Below, one piece after another: positions 1-8,774 of a DNA stretch of 64,000 nt. A model generated the notes under the pieces. It was not told the DNA's origin. It was given only the letters and a program-made list of their open reading frames with translations, and made no database searches. A program made the position numbers and the translations under genes. Each line of letters starts with the position of its first letter. Position 1 is the first letter of the stretch. The stretch is from an uncultured Alistipes sp. (lineage in GTDB: Bacteria > Bacteroidota > Bacteroidia > Bacteroidales > UBA932). The DNA lies in NCBI GenBank assembly GCA_900544175.1, contig UQUN01000006.1, forward strand, positions 1-64,000. Reading direction: 5' to 3'.

Positions 1-49
1 ATCAACGCCTGAAGTCTGGCTCGCTTGAAATCAACAGGCCGTTCCCCAT

Positions 50-81
50 TGTGTCCGTAATTTTAAAAATCTACTGACACA
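50..81. repeat. Inverted repeat, possible end of an insertion sequence
   Basis: TGTGTCCGTA at 50-59 is the reverse complement, with one mismatch, of TACTGACACA at 72-81, with an AT-rich 12-base loop. The preceding bases 2-28 read STPEVWLA and stop, which resembles the last residues of some DDE transposases. The block could be the downstream end of an element lying to the left of the window, or simply a terminator-like hairpin. Nothing else in 82-212 looks like a gene. Confidence 0.3.
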
Positions 82-212
82 GTTTATAAAGGTTGATGAA
101 ATGATATCAATATCGGTTGGGAAACGCACATGGTCTGTCTGTAGAGATATAACTTCTGAGACATTCAAAATAAACAGCACCTTAATTATCAGCACAATAA
201 GATCAAATATTG

Positions 213-298
213 TGCTCGAGACGGGAATCGAACCCGTACGGACATTGCTGCCCACAGGATTTTAAGTCCTGCGTGTCTACCTATTCCACCACTCGAGC
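213..298 (-). tRNA. tRNA-Leu (anticodon UAA)
   Basis: The minus strand folds into a class II tRNA of 86 nt. The acceptor stem GCTCGAG/CTCGAGC is perfect, with discriminator A. The anticodon stem CAGGA/TCCTG encloses the loop CTTAAAA, giving anticodon TAA. A long variable arm (GTGGGCAGCAATGTCC) and T arm (ACGGGTTCGAATCCCGT type) follow. CCA is not encoded. A -7 promoter box lies just upstream at 323-330. Confidence 0.95.
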
Positions 299-322
299 CC
301 ACGCATCATGCATGAGTGTCCG

Positions 323-330
323 CAAAGGTA
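323..330 (-). promoter_or_regulatory. -7 promoter element for tRNA-Leu
   Basis: Read on the minus strand, this is TACCTTTG, a perfect match to the Bacteroidota -7 consensus TAnnTTTG. It lies 25 bases upstream of the mature tRNA 5' end. No clean TTTG lies at the usual -33 distance; GTTTA is the closest. Confidence 0.6.
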
Positions 331-380
331 CATAAAATTTTCTCAGCTAAACGAATTTTTGTCTCAAAAGGTACGGGCCT

Positions 381-1490
381 CTACTCCCTCTTGCGGTAAC
401 TGAGCACTGCCCAGGTCACAATCAGCACAAAGAATCCGAGCAGAGGGTAAACATACTGGAGCACATCCTTGAACGTACTGCCCTTCAGATAGATCATCCT
501 TATGATTTCCGCAAAATAGGTAAAAGGATCCAGTCTGGATATGACCTGCGCCCATTCCGGCATACTGCTGGCAGGAGTGAATATGCCGCACATCAGAATA
601 AATACGATGATTATGAAGAATATCATGAACATCGCCTGCTGCATGTTGCTGGAATAGTTGGATATGATGAGGCCAAGACCGGAAATGCCGAATATGAAGA
701 CAAAGGAAAGACCGTAAAGGAGAAGAACACTGCCTCTGGGGACAAGTCCGTACAGCAGCCATGCGACCAGCATTCCCACACTAAGGACAACAACACCTAT
801 TATCCAGTACGGTATAAGTTTTCCTACTATGAAAGTTATCTTCGGTACGGGAGTCACATTGATCTGCTCGATTGTCCCCGCTTCTTTTTCCCCGACAATG
901 TTCATGGCCGGCAGGAAACCGGTGATTAGGGCCACTACAAGCATGATAAGTGCAGGAATCATCGGTATCTTGTAGTCCATCTCCGGATTGAACCAGTAAT
1001 ACGAGTCTACAGATATGCCTCCGGCATGGGCAAGAGTCACCGCGCCTGCGTCCAGACTGACTTCGTTGCAGAAATCCTGCACTATGACCTCCAGATACGA
1101 TGTCCCGAGACTCGCCTTGGTGCCATTGACAGCATTTGCAGAGATCATGAGAGAACTGCTGCCTTCAGACGTAAGCGAACGCTCGAAGGTATACGGAATC
1201 TCTATTATGATGTCGGCATTCCCGAACTCTATTTCCTCCATCGCCTCCTCGGAGCGGAAAAACACTCCGGTGATGTCGAAATATTCTGTCGAGGCGATCT
1301 TCTCCACAAGCAGACGGGACATGTCAGATCGGTCATTGTCCACAACCGCGACATTGACGTTCTTGATCTCCATTGTAGTAGCCCAAGGGAAGACCAGCAT
1401 CACCAGTACCGGCAAGGCTATGATGATGAAGAGGATAAAAGGATTCCTCCACAGCTGCTTGAACTCTTTTTCTATAAGATACTTTATCAT
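381..1490 (-). CDS. ABC-2 type transporter permease (YbhR/YbhS-like)
   Basis: A 369-residue inner-membrane subunit of an ABC exporter. One N-terminal membrane segment (after IEKEFKQLWRNPF) is followed by a large periplasmic domain and then five hydrophobic helices in the C-terminal half, the ABC2_membrane_3 layout. The motif NIVGEKEAGTIEQINVTPV before the helix cluster is the usual permease coupling region. The start chosen is ATG at 1490, which overlaps the TGA of the upstream permease by four bases (ATGA); an earlier in-frame start at 1547 would add 19 residues inside the neighbour. Last gene of the 7283-381 efflux operon; substrate unknown. Confidence 0.9.
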   Translation of the reverse strand: MIKYLIEKEFKQLWRNPFILFIIIALPVLVMLVFPWATTMEIKNVNVAVVDNDRSDMSRLLVEKIASTEYFDITGVFFRSEEAMEEIEFGNADIIIEIPYTFERSLTSEGSSSLMISANAVNGTKASLGTSYLEVIVQDFCNEVSLDAGAVTLAHAGGISVDSYYWFNPEMDYKIPMIPALIMLVVALITGFLPAMNIVGEKEAGTIEQINVTPVPKITFIVGKLIPYWIIGVVVLSVGMLVAWLLYGLVPRGSVLLLYGLSFVFIFGISGLGLIISNYSSNMQQAMFMIFFIIIVFILMCGIFTPASSMPEWAQVISRLDPFTYFAEIIRMIYLKGSTFKDVLQYVYPLLGFFVLIVTWAVLSYRKRE

Positions 1491-2653
1491 AGCCTGTCTT
1501 TGAATTTGAGCACACTGAGTCCGGTAAACAGGGTCAGGAATCCGCACAGCACAAGCACTGCATCAAGGCAATACCGGAGTCCAAGTCCCTGTATCATCAT
1601 CACTTTCATAGCCTCTATATACCATTTTGCCGGCACGGTATAGGCCACCCACTGCAACACCTTCGGCATACTTTCTATCGGAAACAGCATTCCGGACAAC
1701 AGCATGGTCGGAAGCATAAGCACCATACCGGATATCAGTATTGCCACCTCCTGCCTGGACACCAGTGTCGAAATCAAGATGCCTATCGACAGTGAGACGA
1801 GGATAAACAGCAGTGACACAATGATTATCCACATCAGACTTCCTGATACCGGAACCTTTATAAGGAACACCGAAAGGCAGATTATGGTAAGCAGGATAAA
1901 TGCGGATATTACAAAATACGGTATCGCCTTTGCCATAATTATCGAGAACGGCTTGACAGGCGAGACCAGCAGAACTTCCATAGTTCCCCTCTCCTTTTCC
2001 CGGACAATGGAGACCGAAGTCATCATGGCGCATATCAGCATAAGGATCATGCCCATGACTCCGGGTACGAAATTGAAGGCACTCTTCATCTGCGGATTAT
2101 AGAGCATTTTGGTAGATGTAGTTATCCGCACGGGGGAAACCTGGGCCAGCCCTTCCCCGGATTTCTGGACACCTGCGTCACTCAGAGCCGCCTCCTCTGC
2201 CAGTTCCTTCTGGAAATCAGCCACAACACTGCTGACATAGAAGACTGCCATGGAACCTATATTGGTATTGGAGCCGTCGACTACCACTTGGATGCGGGCT
2301 TCCCTCTCGTGCATGGCACGGTGATAGAAGTTGTCCTCGAAAACCAGCACTATGTCCGCAGTATTGTCCAAAAAAGCCTGCAATATCCCGTCTTCTCCAG
2401 TCAAGGATGCCGTTACGGTGAAATACTCACTCGCATCCAGCTGCGATATTATGCGGGCCGTAGCAGCATCCTTGGACGGGTCATACACTGCCACTTTCAC
2501 ATCCTTGATCTCCGTGGACAATGCAAATCCGAACAGAATAATCATCACCACCGGCATGACAAGGAGCACCATCAGCGTCCGTGTATCCCTGAGTATGTGG
2601 TCAAATTCCTTTGCCACAAATGACATGAACCGTTTGAAATCCCTCATTGCCAT
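1487..2653 (-). CDS. ABC-2 type transporter permease (YbhS/YbhR-like)
   Basis: A 388-residue paralogue of the downstream permease with the same plan: an N-terminal helix, a periplasmic domain of about 150 residues, then a C-terminal helix bundle preceded by VSIVREKERGTMEVLLVSPV. The two permeases presumably form a heterodimer energised by the two ATPases upstream. Its ATG shares one base with the stop of the ATPase gene (TGATG), and its end overlaps the next permease by four bases, so translation is probably coupled. A second ATG two codons in is an equally good start. Confidence 0.9.
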   Translation of the reverse strand: MAMRDFKRFMSFVAKEFDHILRDTRTLMVLLVMPVVMIILFGFALSTEIKDVKVAVYDPSKDAATARIISQLDASEYFTVTASLTGEDGILQAFLDNTADIVLVFEDNFYHRAMHEREARIQVVVDGSNTNIGSMAVFYVSSVVADFQKELAEEAALSDAGVQKSGEGLAQVSPVRITTSTKMLYNPQMKSAFNFVPGVMGMILMLICAMMTSVSIVREKERGTMEVLLVSPVKPFSIIMAKAIPYFVISAFILLTIICLSVFLIKVPVSGSLMWIIIVSLLFILVSLSIGILISTLVSRQEVAILISGMVLMLPTMLLSGMLFPIESMPKVLQWVAYTVPAKWYIEAMKVMMIQGLGLRYCLDAVLVLCGFLTLFTGLSVLKFKDRL

Positions 2654-3435
2654 CAGTCTCTCCTCGCCCTCCCTGCGAGCATTCTGAATACCTCGTCCAT
2701 ACTTGACACCCCGTATTTGTCCTTGAGCACCGCAGGGGAGTCCAGAGCGGCGATCCTGCCGTCCACCATGATAGAGACACGGTCGCAGTATTCCGCCTCG
2801 TCCATATAGTGGGTAGTCACAAAAACTGTTATCCCCCTCTCTGCGGCATCGTATATCATCTCCCAGAACCCTCTGCGGGTAGCCGGATCAACCCCACCTG
2901 TCGGCTCGTCCAGGAAGACTATATGCGGATTGTGGAATATGGCCACAGAAAATGCCAGTTTCTGCTTCCAGCCCAAAGGCAGGGAACGGACCATCCTGTT
3001 CCGCTGGTCCTCCAGGCCGAGCCTGCCAAGCAGATCATCCGTCTTCTCGGCTATTTCCTTGTCGGTCAAGCCGTATATACCACCGAAAAGCCTGATATTC
3101 TCCCATACCCGAAGATCCTCATACAGCGAGAATTTCTGGCTCATGTAACCGATGACTTTCTTAAGTTTCTTGACATCCCTGCCATAACGCAGGTCATATC
3201 CGGCCACGACAGCCCTGCCTGAAGTAGGCCTGCTCAGTCCGCACAGCATTTTCATGGCCGTGGTCTTGCCGGCTCCGTTCGCTCCGAGAAAGCCGAATAT
3301 CTCTCCCTTGCCCACATGGAACGAAATATGGTCCACAGCTGTGAAGTCTCCGAAGGATTTCGTAAGTCCCTCTGTCCGGATAACCTCTCCCTCACGCAGA
3401 AACGGCTGCGTATCCCTGGCAAGAATCCTGCTCAT
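2653..3435 (-). CDS. ABC transporter ATPase with non-canonical signature (second half of YbhF)
   Basis: A 260-residue nucleotide-binding subunit. Walker A is GANGAGKTT and Walker B with the catalytic Glu is VFLDEPTGGVDP, followed by a switch His in VTTHYMDEA. The signature loop is SLPLGWKQKLAFS instead of LSGGQ. From memory of the YbhF/RbbA group, the C-terminal ATPase of the fused E. coli protein carries a similar LPLG..Q loop, so this is a family trait rather than decay. Here the two YbhF halves are separate genes. Overlaps the first ATPase gene by four bases. Confidence 0.88.
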   Translation of the reverse strand: MSRILARDTQPFLREGEVIRTEGLTKSFGDFTAVDHISFHVGKGEIFGFLGANGAGKTTAMKMLCGLSRPTSGRAVVAGYDLRYGRDVKKLKKVIGYMSQKFSLYEDLRVWENIRLFGGIYGLTDKEIAEKTDDLLGRLGLEDQRNRMVRSLPLGWKQKLAFSVAIFHNPHIVFLDEPTGGVDPATRRGFWEMIYDAAERGITVFVTTHYMDEAEYCDRVSIMVDGRIAALDSPAVLKDKYGVSSMDEVFRMLAGRARRD

Positions 3436-4370
3436 GACTTGTCCTCCAAAGTATCAAGATACATATAACAGTCCTCGACATTAGGCCTGATGGGCTTTAT
3501 GACAAGGTCAGTGTGACCGCCTGCGAAAAGCGATGTATTGAGCAGGTTGATCTGCGCCTCGATGGACATGTCTGACGAACGCATCACCACATGATGGGTA
3601 TCCCCGAAAGCAAAACAGCTGAATACCTGCGGAATGCGCCTGATATCCCGGAGCAGGGCAGGCATGTGCGGACCGCTGACCGCCAGAAGAGGCATGCTGA
3701 ACTTGGCCATGATATCTGCAGGCGAATCGGTATCCAGAAATACCCCCTTGCGTATCAGGGCGATACGGTCACACAATGTAGCCTCGTCCATATAAGGAGT
3801 GGACACAATGATGGAGAGTCCCTGCTCCTTCAGACGGGTGAGCATAGTCCAGAATTCCTTGCGGGACACAGGATCGACCCCAGTTGTAGGCTCGTCCAGA
3901 AACAGCACCTCCGGCTTGTGTATCAGGGCACAGGACAAGGCCAGTTTCTGCTTCATTCCCCCCGAGAGAGCCCCTGCCTTACGTTTCCTGAAAGGTTCCA
4001 GATAGGAATAGATGTCCTTTACCAGATGATAATTCTCCTCAAGCGTAGTACCGAACAGTGTGGCGAAAAAGCGTATGTTTTCCTCTACACTCAGATCCTG
4101 ATACAGGGAGAACCTGCCCGGCATGTACCCTACCTTCGCACGTATCTGATGATATTCCTTGACCACGTCCAGCCCAAGCACTCTGGCACTGCCTCCGTCC
4201 GGAAGGATAAGGGTCGTCAGGATGCGGAACATGGAGGTCTTGCCGGCTCCGTCAGGTCCTATCACTCCGAATATCTCCCCCTTGCCCACATTGAAAGACA
4301 CTCCTCCAAGGGCCTCGTTGCTCCCGTACCTTTTCCTCAGACTATCGACCTCCACACTGTTCATAGCCAC
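3432..4370 (-). CDS. ABC transporter ATPase (first half of YbhF)
   Basis: A 312-residue ATPase with Walker A GPDGAGKTS, a canonical signature LSGGMKQKLALS, Walker B VLFLDEPTTGVDP and the switch region VSTPYMDEA, where the usual His is Pro. About 80 residues follow the ATPase fold, matching the linker region of fused YbhF proteins. It would pair with the non-canonical ATPase next door. It starts two bases after the stop of the membrane-fusion gene, so the operon is continuous. The second ATG at codon 3 is an alternative start. Confidence 0.88.
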   Translation of the reverse strand: MAMNSVEVDSLRKRYGSNEALGGVSFNVGKGEIFGVIGPDGAGKTSMFRILTTLILPDGGSARVLGLDVVKEYHQIRAKVGYMPGRFSLYQDLSVEENIRFFATLFGTTLEENYHLVKDIYSYLEPFRKRKAGALSGGMKQKLALSCALIHKPEVLFLDEPTTGVDPVSRKEFWTMLTRLKEQGLSIIVSTPYMDEATLCDRIALIRKGVFLDTDSPADIMAKFSMPLLAVSGPHMPALLRDIRRIPQVFSCFAFGDTHHVVMRSSDMSIEAQINLLNTSLFAGGHTDLVIKPIRPNVEDCYMYLDTLEDKS

Positions 4371-4372
4371 TG

Positions 4373-5287
4373 TCAGAATCTGATATCTCCGTACATCCCT
4401 ATTTTCACATAACCGTCATTGACAAACGAGACCTTGATGGCGTAGACCAGATTGGCCCGCTCATCTCTCGTCTGTATAGTCTTGGGAGTGAACTCCGACT
4501 GGTCGGATATCCAGGAAACCGTTCCTTCATATTCCCTTACACCGTCCACACCGGAGTCCGCAAACACCCTGACTTTCTGTCCCAATTTGATGCCTGTAAG
4601 CTGGCTGCCGGTAACATATGCCCTGAGACTCATTCTATTCAGGTCCGCTATCTTGAAAAGCGGTTTGCCGGCGGCTGTCAGTTCCCCGGGTTCAGCGTAT
4701 TTTACCAGGACCTTACCGTCGATCGGGGAGACTACACGGCAACGCCTGAGGGACTCGTCGACCTGCGCTATCTGAGCCTGATAAGAAGAGGCCTCAGCAT
4801 CGGCCACTGTATTGTTCTGCTCGATATCTGCCTCAGTGGCCGCCAACTGGGTCTCGAGCAGCTTTATGGAAGACGTAATGTCATCCAGTTGCTTGGTATT
4901 GGCAGCATCAGCCTTGATAAGATTGCGCACACGGTCTGCCTCCCTTTTGTTCACCTCTATCTGTTCCCTTATATAGGCTGTCTGCGTAGCCGCATCCCGT
5001 CTCCGGCTCAAGGCTGCGTTGACCCCGGCCTCGAGCTGCTTTTTCTGCAGATAAAGCTGCACAGTGTCCACAAGCCCGTAAACTTGCCCGGCCTTCAGGT
5101 CCTCTCCTTCCTGCACGTCCATATATACTATACGCCCTGAAGCCTCGGCAGAGACAACCACCTCAGTAGCCTCGAAAGTACCGGAAGCGTCATTACCGCT
5201 GCTGTCGTTCCTGCATGAAACCGCAGCTACAAGCAACATACAGACTGCGAACGGTCTCACATACATTTTATTTCCAATTATTCCCAT
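4373..5287 (-). CDS. HlyD/YbhG-type membrane-fusion lipoprotein
   Basis: A 304-residue periplasmic adaptor linking the ABC exporter to the outer-membrane channel. The N-terminus is a lipoprotein signal ending LLVAAVSC (Cys25), so it is probably anchored by lipid. A biotinyl-lipoyl half (VVSAEASGRIVYMDVQEGEDLKAG), a coiled-coil hairpin (about residues 75-165, rich in Q, E, A and L) and the second lipoyl half with PIDGKVLVKYAEPGEL follow, then a beta-barrel segment. A second ATG at codon 8 (MYVRPF) could be the true start. Order and spacing place it with the channel gene upstream and the ATPases downstream. Confidence 0.9.
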   Translation of the reverse strand: MGIIGNKMYVRPFAVCMLLVAAVSCRNDSSGNDASGTFEATEVVVSAEASGRIVYMDVQEGEDLKAGQVYGLVDTVQLYLQKKQLEAGVNAALSRRRDAATQTAYIREQIEVNKREADRVRNLIKADAANTKQLDDITSSIKLLETQLAATEADIEQNNTVADAEASSYQAQIAQVDESLRRCRVVSPIDGKVLVKYAEPGELTAAGKPLFKIADLNRMSLRAYVTGSQLTGIKLGQKVRVFADSGVDGVREYEGTVSWISDQSEFTPKTIQTRDERANLVYAIKVSFVNDGYVKIGMYGDIRF

Positions 5288-5305
5288 ATAGCACTGTCAA
5301 TTTAT

Positions 5306-6628
5306 TTAGCTGTTTTTTATCGTTTTAAGCTCATATAGAGCCTTCATCATCTCTATCTGATGCATTATCAGTTGTTTCCGGGCCATACTCTCCTTGTTGA
5401 CATCCAAGAGAAGATCCGATGCGCTTTTGGTGCCGTTCTCCACGGCAGCCTCGGTAGACCTGCGTATGTCCTCACGCAATCCGACTATCTTCTCGTCATC
5501 CTCTACCATCCTGAAATACCTGCGGATCTCGGCCACCTGCTCCTGAATCTGGAGATTGGTATTGAACAGGAATGTCTCCCTCAATGTATTGATCTGACCT
5601 TTGGAGTAATCCACTATCTTCTTCCCATATCCCAGACTATACAGTTTGCTGATATTCCACACCAATCTGACACCTCCGATGGCGAACGGCTGGAAGGAAT
5701 TGTCCATCATATTGAGACCAGGTCGACCGTAACCCCCGCGTATGAATATGCTTATCTGCGGAAGACCTCCGGCTGTCCAGTAGTCGAGCTGAGTGTCTAT
5801 CTCATGTTCCTGCGCCTTGTACAGCTCCAGTTCGGGACGGCGGATCTCGGCATCAATCAGCGAGGAAAGCATAACCTCCTTGTCCATTCCCTCAGGCACA
5901 GGCATGACAAGCTGGTCCGCAGAACTGATCCTGACACCTGTCATAAGGGTAAGCACTCTCAGATATGCTTCCAGCATCGACGAAAGCGTCTCACGGTTCT
6001 GTTTCTGAGTGATACGCTCAACCTCTATAAGGTCCAGATCTGACGCATTGGCCACTCCGTTCGCTATACAGCTCTCTATCCGTCCATACTCCCGCCTGAG
6101 GTCCTCCATCAGAATATCTGTCTGACGTATCTGCTGCTCTATGTACAGTATTCCGAAATACAAGTCATTCACCCTTTCTTTCAGAGAATACATGTTCATG
6201 TCCTGCTGCGCCATGTCCACATCAGCCTTAGCCCGGATATTAGCCCGGTTTGCAGCTATCATGCCTCCGTCCCATATCACCTGCGACAACTCCAGCACTG
6301 CCGCGTACTGGTCCTTGCTGAATGTGGGCAGGTCAATCCCGTACGGACTCAAGTCAAACGGAAATTCAAGTGCCTGAGTCTGCCACGAAGCTGATCCGGA
6401 GAGAGATATCTGAGGAAAGTAATTCATGTACGCATTTTTCAAGGTATACTCCTCCGTGAGGTCAAGCAGACCGTACCTGTCAACAAGAGGATAATTTTCA
6501 CGCACAAGACTGTAGCACCGGTCAATGGTATATACGGAATCGTCCTGTCTCATATCCTGTCCGGCAGAGCGGACCGGTGAGGACAAGACAGCGGCCGCAC
6601 ATATGATATATATTCCTATCTTATTCAT
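5306..6628 (-). CDS. TolC-like outer-membrane efflux protein
   Basis: A 440-residue outer-membrane channel component. A signal peptide (about residues 1-23, ending near VRSAGQ) precedes two OEP repeats made of long helices with periodic hydrophobics, such as YFGILYIEQQIRQTDILMEDL and LREDIRRSTEAAVENGTKSASDLL. No lipobox is present, unlike the RND-linked homologue at 37892-39304. It follows the tetR gene by 10 bases and precedes the adaptor gene by 18, completing the exporter. Confidence 0.88.
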   Translation of the reverse strand: MNKIGIYIICAAAVLSSPVRSAGQDMRQDDSVYTIDRCYSLVRENYPLVDRYGLLDLTEEYTLKNAYMNYFPQISLSGSASWQTQALEFPFDLSPYGIDLPTFSKDQYAAVLELSQVIWDGGMIAANRANIRAKADVDMAQQDMNMYSLKERVNDLYFGILYIEQQIRQTDILMEDLRREYGRIESCIANGVANASDLDLIEVERITQKQNRETLSSMLEAYLRVLTLMTGVRISSADQLVMPVPEGMDKEVMLSSLIDAEIRRPELELYKAQEHEIDTQLDYWTAGGLPQISIFIRGGYGRPGLNMMDNSFQPFAIGGVRLVWNISKLYSLGYGKKIVDYSKGQINTLRETFLFNTNLQIQEQVAEIRRYFRMVEDDEKIVGLREDIRRSTEAAVENGTKSASDLLLDVNKESMARKQLIMHQIEMMKALYELKTIKNS

Positions 6629-6638
6629 TTTCCTATGA

Positions 6639-7283
6639 TTATAGTCTGAGACTTCCTATTATGGTATTGAGTATCTCTGCCCTCCTGTTCTCTATGAACT
6701 GTTCCCTGTTGGAGTCGTTGACAATGCCCAGCTCCTCCAGAAAAGGCAGGAATATGAAAAAGGTGACCACAAGAGAGAAGACGTTGAGAGTAATGCTCAT
6801 CGTATCCGTCCTGCGTATACGGCCAGCCTCCACTTCCTTATGGATTATGGCATCCAGCCTTGCAGTCGCATCGCTGCACACCGACACAATACTGTCTTTA
6901 AGATTCTTCCGCTGGTCAGGATTGATTACGAACTCGCTCAGGAACATAAATGGAAGCCTGGGATTAGCGGCCATCAGACTGAAGAGCCTGCTGATCCTGA
7001 CCTCCAGCATGCGGTCCAAAGGCAGCCGCTCGTCATCTTCGGAGACCATGCACTCCACAAACAGATGGAACTTGTCTTCGAAAATCTTGGAAAAGAGATT
7101 TTCCTTCGTCCTGAAATAATAGTGGACCAGGGCCTGCGTGCATCCGGCCTCCTTTGCTATCTCTGTCATGCTGGTCTGGCTGTACCCCTTGTCAAGAAAA
7201 AGTTTCTCCGCACATGCCAGAATCCGTATCTCCATGCTGCTGTCATCCCCTTCCCTGACGTCTTTGTCTCCCTTTTCTTTCAT
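6639..7283 (-). CDS. TetR-family regulator of the efflux operon
   Basis: A 214-residue TetR/AcrR repressor. The helix-turn-helix is clear at about residues 35-65 (TSMTEIAKEAGCTQALVHYY, then FRTKENLF), preceded by a polar N-terminus. The C-terminal part is helical and ligand-binding in this family, with no recognisable ligand. It is the first gene of the operon, and a palindrome sits between its promoter and ATG, so it most likely represses itself and the exporter until a substrate binds. Confidence 0.9.
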   Translation of the reverse strand: MKEKGDKDVREGDDSSMEIRILACAEKLFLDKGYSQTSMTEIAKEAGCTQALVHYYFRTKENLFSKIFEDKFHLFVECMVSEDDERLPLDRMLEVRISRLFSLMAANPRLPFMFLSEFVINPDQRKNLKDSIVSVCSDATARLDAIIHKEVEAGRIRRTDTMSITLNVFSLVVTFFIFLPFLEELGIVNDSNREQFIENRRAEILNTIIGSLRL

Positions 7284-7287
7284 TGCC

Positions 7288-7308
7288 TATTTAATAATCA
7301 ATTAAATA
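7288..7308 (-). promoter_or_regulatory. Probable TetR operator
   Basis: TATTTAA at 7288-7294 and TTAAATA at 7302-7308 are perfect inverted repeats separated by seven bases. The site lies between the -7 box of the tetR promoter (7321-7328) and the tetR start codon, where a bound repressor would block transcription of the whole exporter operon. Assignment to TetR is from position and symmetry only; the AT-richness makes chance symmetry possible. Confidence 0.5.
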
Positions 7309-7320
7309 TTTTATCAAGTG

Positions 7321-7328
7321 CAAATATA
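7321..7328 (-). promoter_or_regulatory. -7 promoter element of the tetR-efflux operon
   Basis: The minus strand reads TATATTTG, matching TAnnTTTG, 38 bases upstream of the tetR ATG. A clear -33 TTTG is not visible at 19-21 bases further upstream. It faces the MATE promoter at 7374-7381. Confidence 0.5.
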
Positions 7329-7373
7329 ATACCATTCCGCCAGACATGTCCTTTTTTTCGAAACATTTTTCAC

Positions 7374-7381
7374 TACATTTG
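7374..7381 (+). promoter_or_regulatory. -7 promoter element of the MATE gene
   Basis: TACATTTG matches TAnnTTTG exactly and lies 37 bases before the MATE start. A T-run ending TTTCG about 15-20 bases upstream may act as the -33 element. Confidence 0.5.
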
Positions 7382-7418
7382 CCGGCCATATACAACAAAG
7401 GTATAACAGAAAGCATTC

Positions 7419-8774
7419 ATGACATTTAGAGAGTACATTCCCTTCTACAGGCGGAACCTTAAAGTCGCTTTTCCCGTAATGGTCACACAGGCCGGACAGA
7501 TACTTGTGCAGTTGGCCGACAACATAATGGTAGGCCATCTCGGCGCCGCCGAACTTGCAGGAGTGTCATTTGCCAATGCCATAATCATGATAGGACTGGT
7601 GTTCGCCAGCGGATTCGTGCAGGGGGTCACTCCAGCCATTGGACAGCACTTCGGCAAAGGTGACGGAAAATCTGTCGCCGTAGCCTTAGCCAATTCAGCA
7701 GTGCTCAACACCATAATGGCAGTGCTCCTGACATCCCTGATGCTGGCGGCCGGATTCTTCATGGACAGGATGGGACAGGATCCGGAAGTGCTGGTACACG
7801 CCAGAGAATACTATTTCATCATTGTGGCCGGCTTCATCCCCATGATCGCGTTCTTCAACGTACGCTTCTTCTCCGAGGGCATCGGGAACACGAGAAACGA
7901 GATGTGGATAACCATAGGTACCAACATTCTCAACATATTCCTCAACTGGGTACTTATATACGGCAATCTTGGAGCGCCAAGGCTCGGGGTTGCAGGTGCC
8001 GCCTGGGCGACACTGATATCCAGGATACTCGGTGCCGCGGTCTTTCTGACCATTCTGTTCAGAGTGGAAGAATACCGCAAGTTCGTACGGCTCACGCCCC
8101 CGAGAGCGGTCAGGATGAAAGAGATTATCCGCCAGCTGAAACTGTCATTGCCCGTATCCCTGCAGAACCTGCTGGAAGTAACGGCTTTCAGTTTCGCTGC
8201 CATAATGGTGGGATGGATGGGCAAGTACGAGCTTGCAGCACACCAGATATCCCAGAACCTAAGTTCCCTATCCTTCATGATAGCGACAGGCATCGGGGCC
8301 GCAGCCACAATCAGGGTATCTCACCAGTTCGGTGCCGGCCGGAAAAGGGACGCCTACCACGCAGGCACAGCAGCCGTACACATGGCAGTGGCTGTCATGG
8401 TATTCTTCGGACTCATTTTCATATCTCTGCACAAGGTCATACCATATCTGTACACGGATGACCCGTCCGTAATACCTATAGCCGGCAGACTGATCATCAT
8501 CCTGTCCCTCTACCAGATATTCGATGCAGTTCAATTGGCGAGCAGATCCTCCCTGCTCGGGCTGAAGGACATCAACACTCCGCTGATCTTCTCAGCCATC
8601 TCGTATTACGTAGTATGCCTTCCGTGCGCCTACCTGCTCGGATTCGTATTCGGCTTCGGTCCGGAAGGCGTATGGACCGGACTGCTGCTTGGACTGGCCG
8701 CCGCAGCCCTGCTGTTCTGCACACGATTCGTAAGAATAAGCAGGAAATACATTGAGGAGGACAACAGGCACTAA
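7419..8774 (+). CDS. MATE-family multidrug efflux transporter (NorM-like)
   Basis: A 451-residue cation-coupled efflux pump with the two repeated six-helix bundles of the MATE family. The first helix carries AFPVMVTQAGQILVQLADNI and is followed by MVGHLGAAELAGVS, the family hallmark; the second half opens at LPVSLQNLLEVTAFSFAAIM with a matching GKYELAAHQIS. Length is normal. It is divergent from tetR with 135 bases between. Its TAA overlaps the TAG of the convergent WG/caspase gene. A collapsed second MATE gene occurs at 57122-57507. Confidence 0.92.
   Translation: MTFREYIPFYRRNLKVAFPVMVTQAGQILVQLADNIMVGHLGAAELAGVSFANAIIMIGLVFASGFVQGVTPAIGQHFGKGDGKSVAVALANSAVLNTIMAVLLTSLMLAAGFFMDRMGQDPEVLVHAREYYFIIVAGFIPMIAFFNVRFFSEGIGNTRNEMWITIGTNILNIFLNWVLIYGNLGAPRLGVAGAAWATLISRILGAAVFLTILFRVEEYRKFVRLTPPRAVRMKEIIRQLKLSLPVSLQNLLEVTAFSFAAIMVGWMGKYELAAHQISQNLSSLSFMIATGIGAAATIRVSHQFGAGRKRDAYHAGTAAVHMAVAVMVFFGLIFISLHKVIPYLYTDDPSVIPIAGRLIIILSLYQIFDAVQLASRSSLLGLKDINTPLIFSAISYYVVCLPCAYLLGFVFGFGPEGVWTGLLLGLAAAALLFCTRFVRISRKYIEEDNRH

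Noticed and set aside
31..255. Open frame on the minus strand of 74 codons across the tRNA-Leu region
   Set aside because: It runs through the tRNA gene, has no family resemblance and has low-complexity composition.
1026..1643. Plus-strand open frame of 205 codons opposite the two permeases
   Set aside because: It lies entirely antisense to well-supported permease genes and reads as a shadow with no domain.
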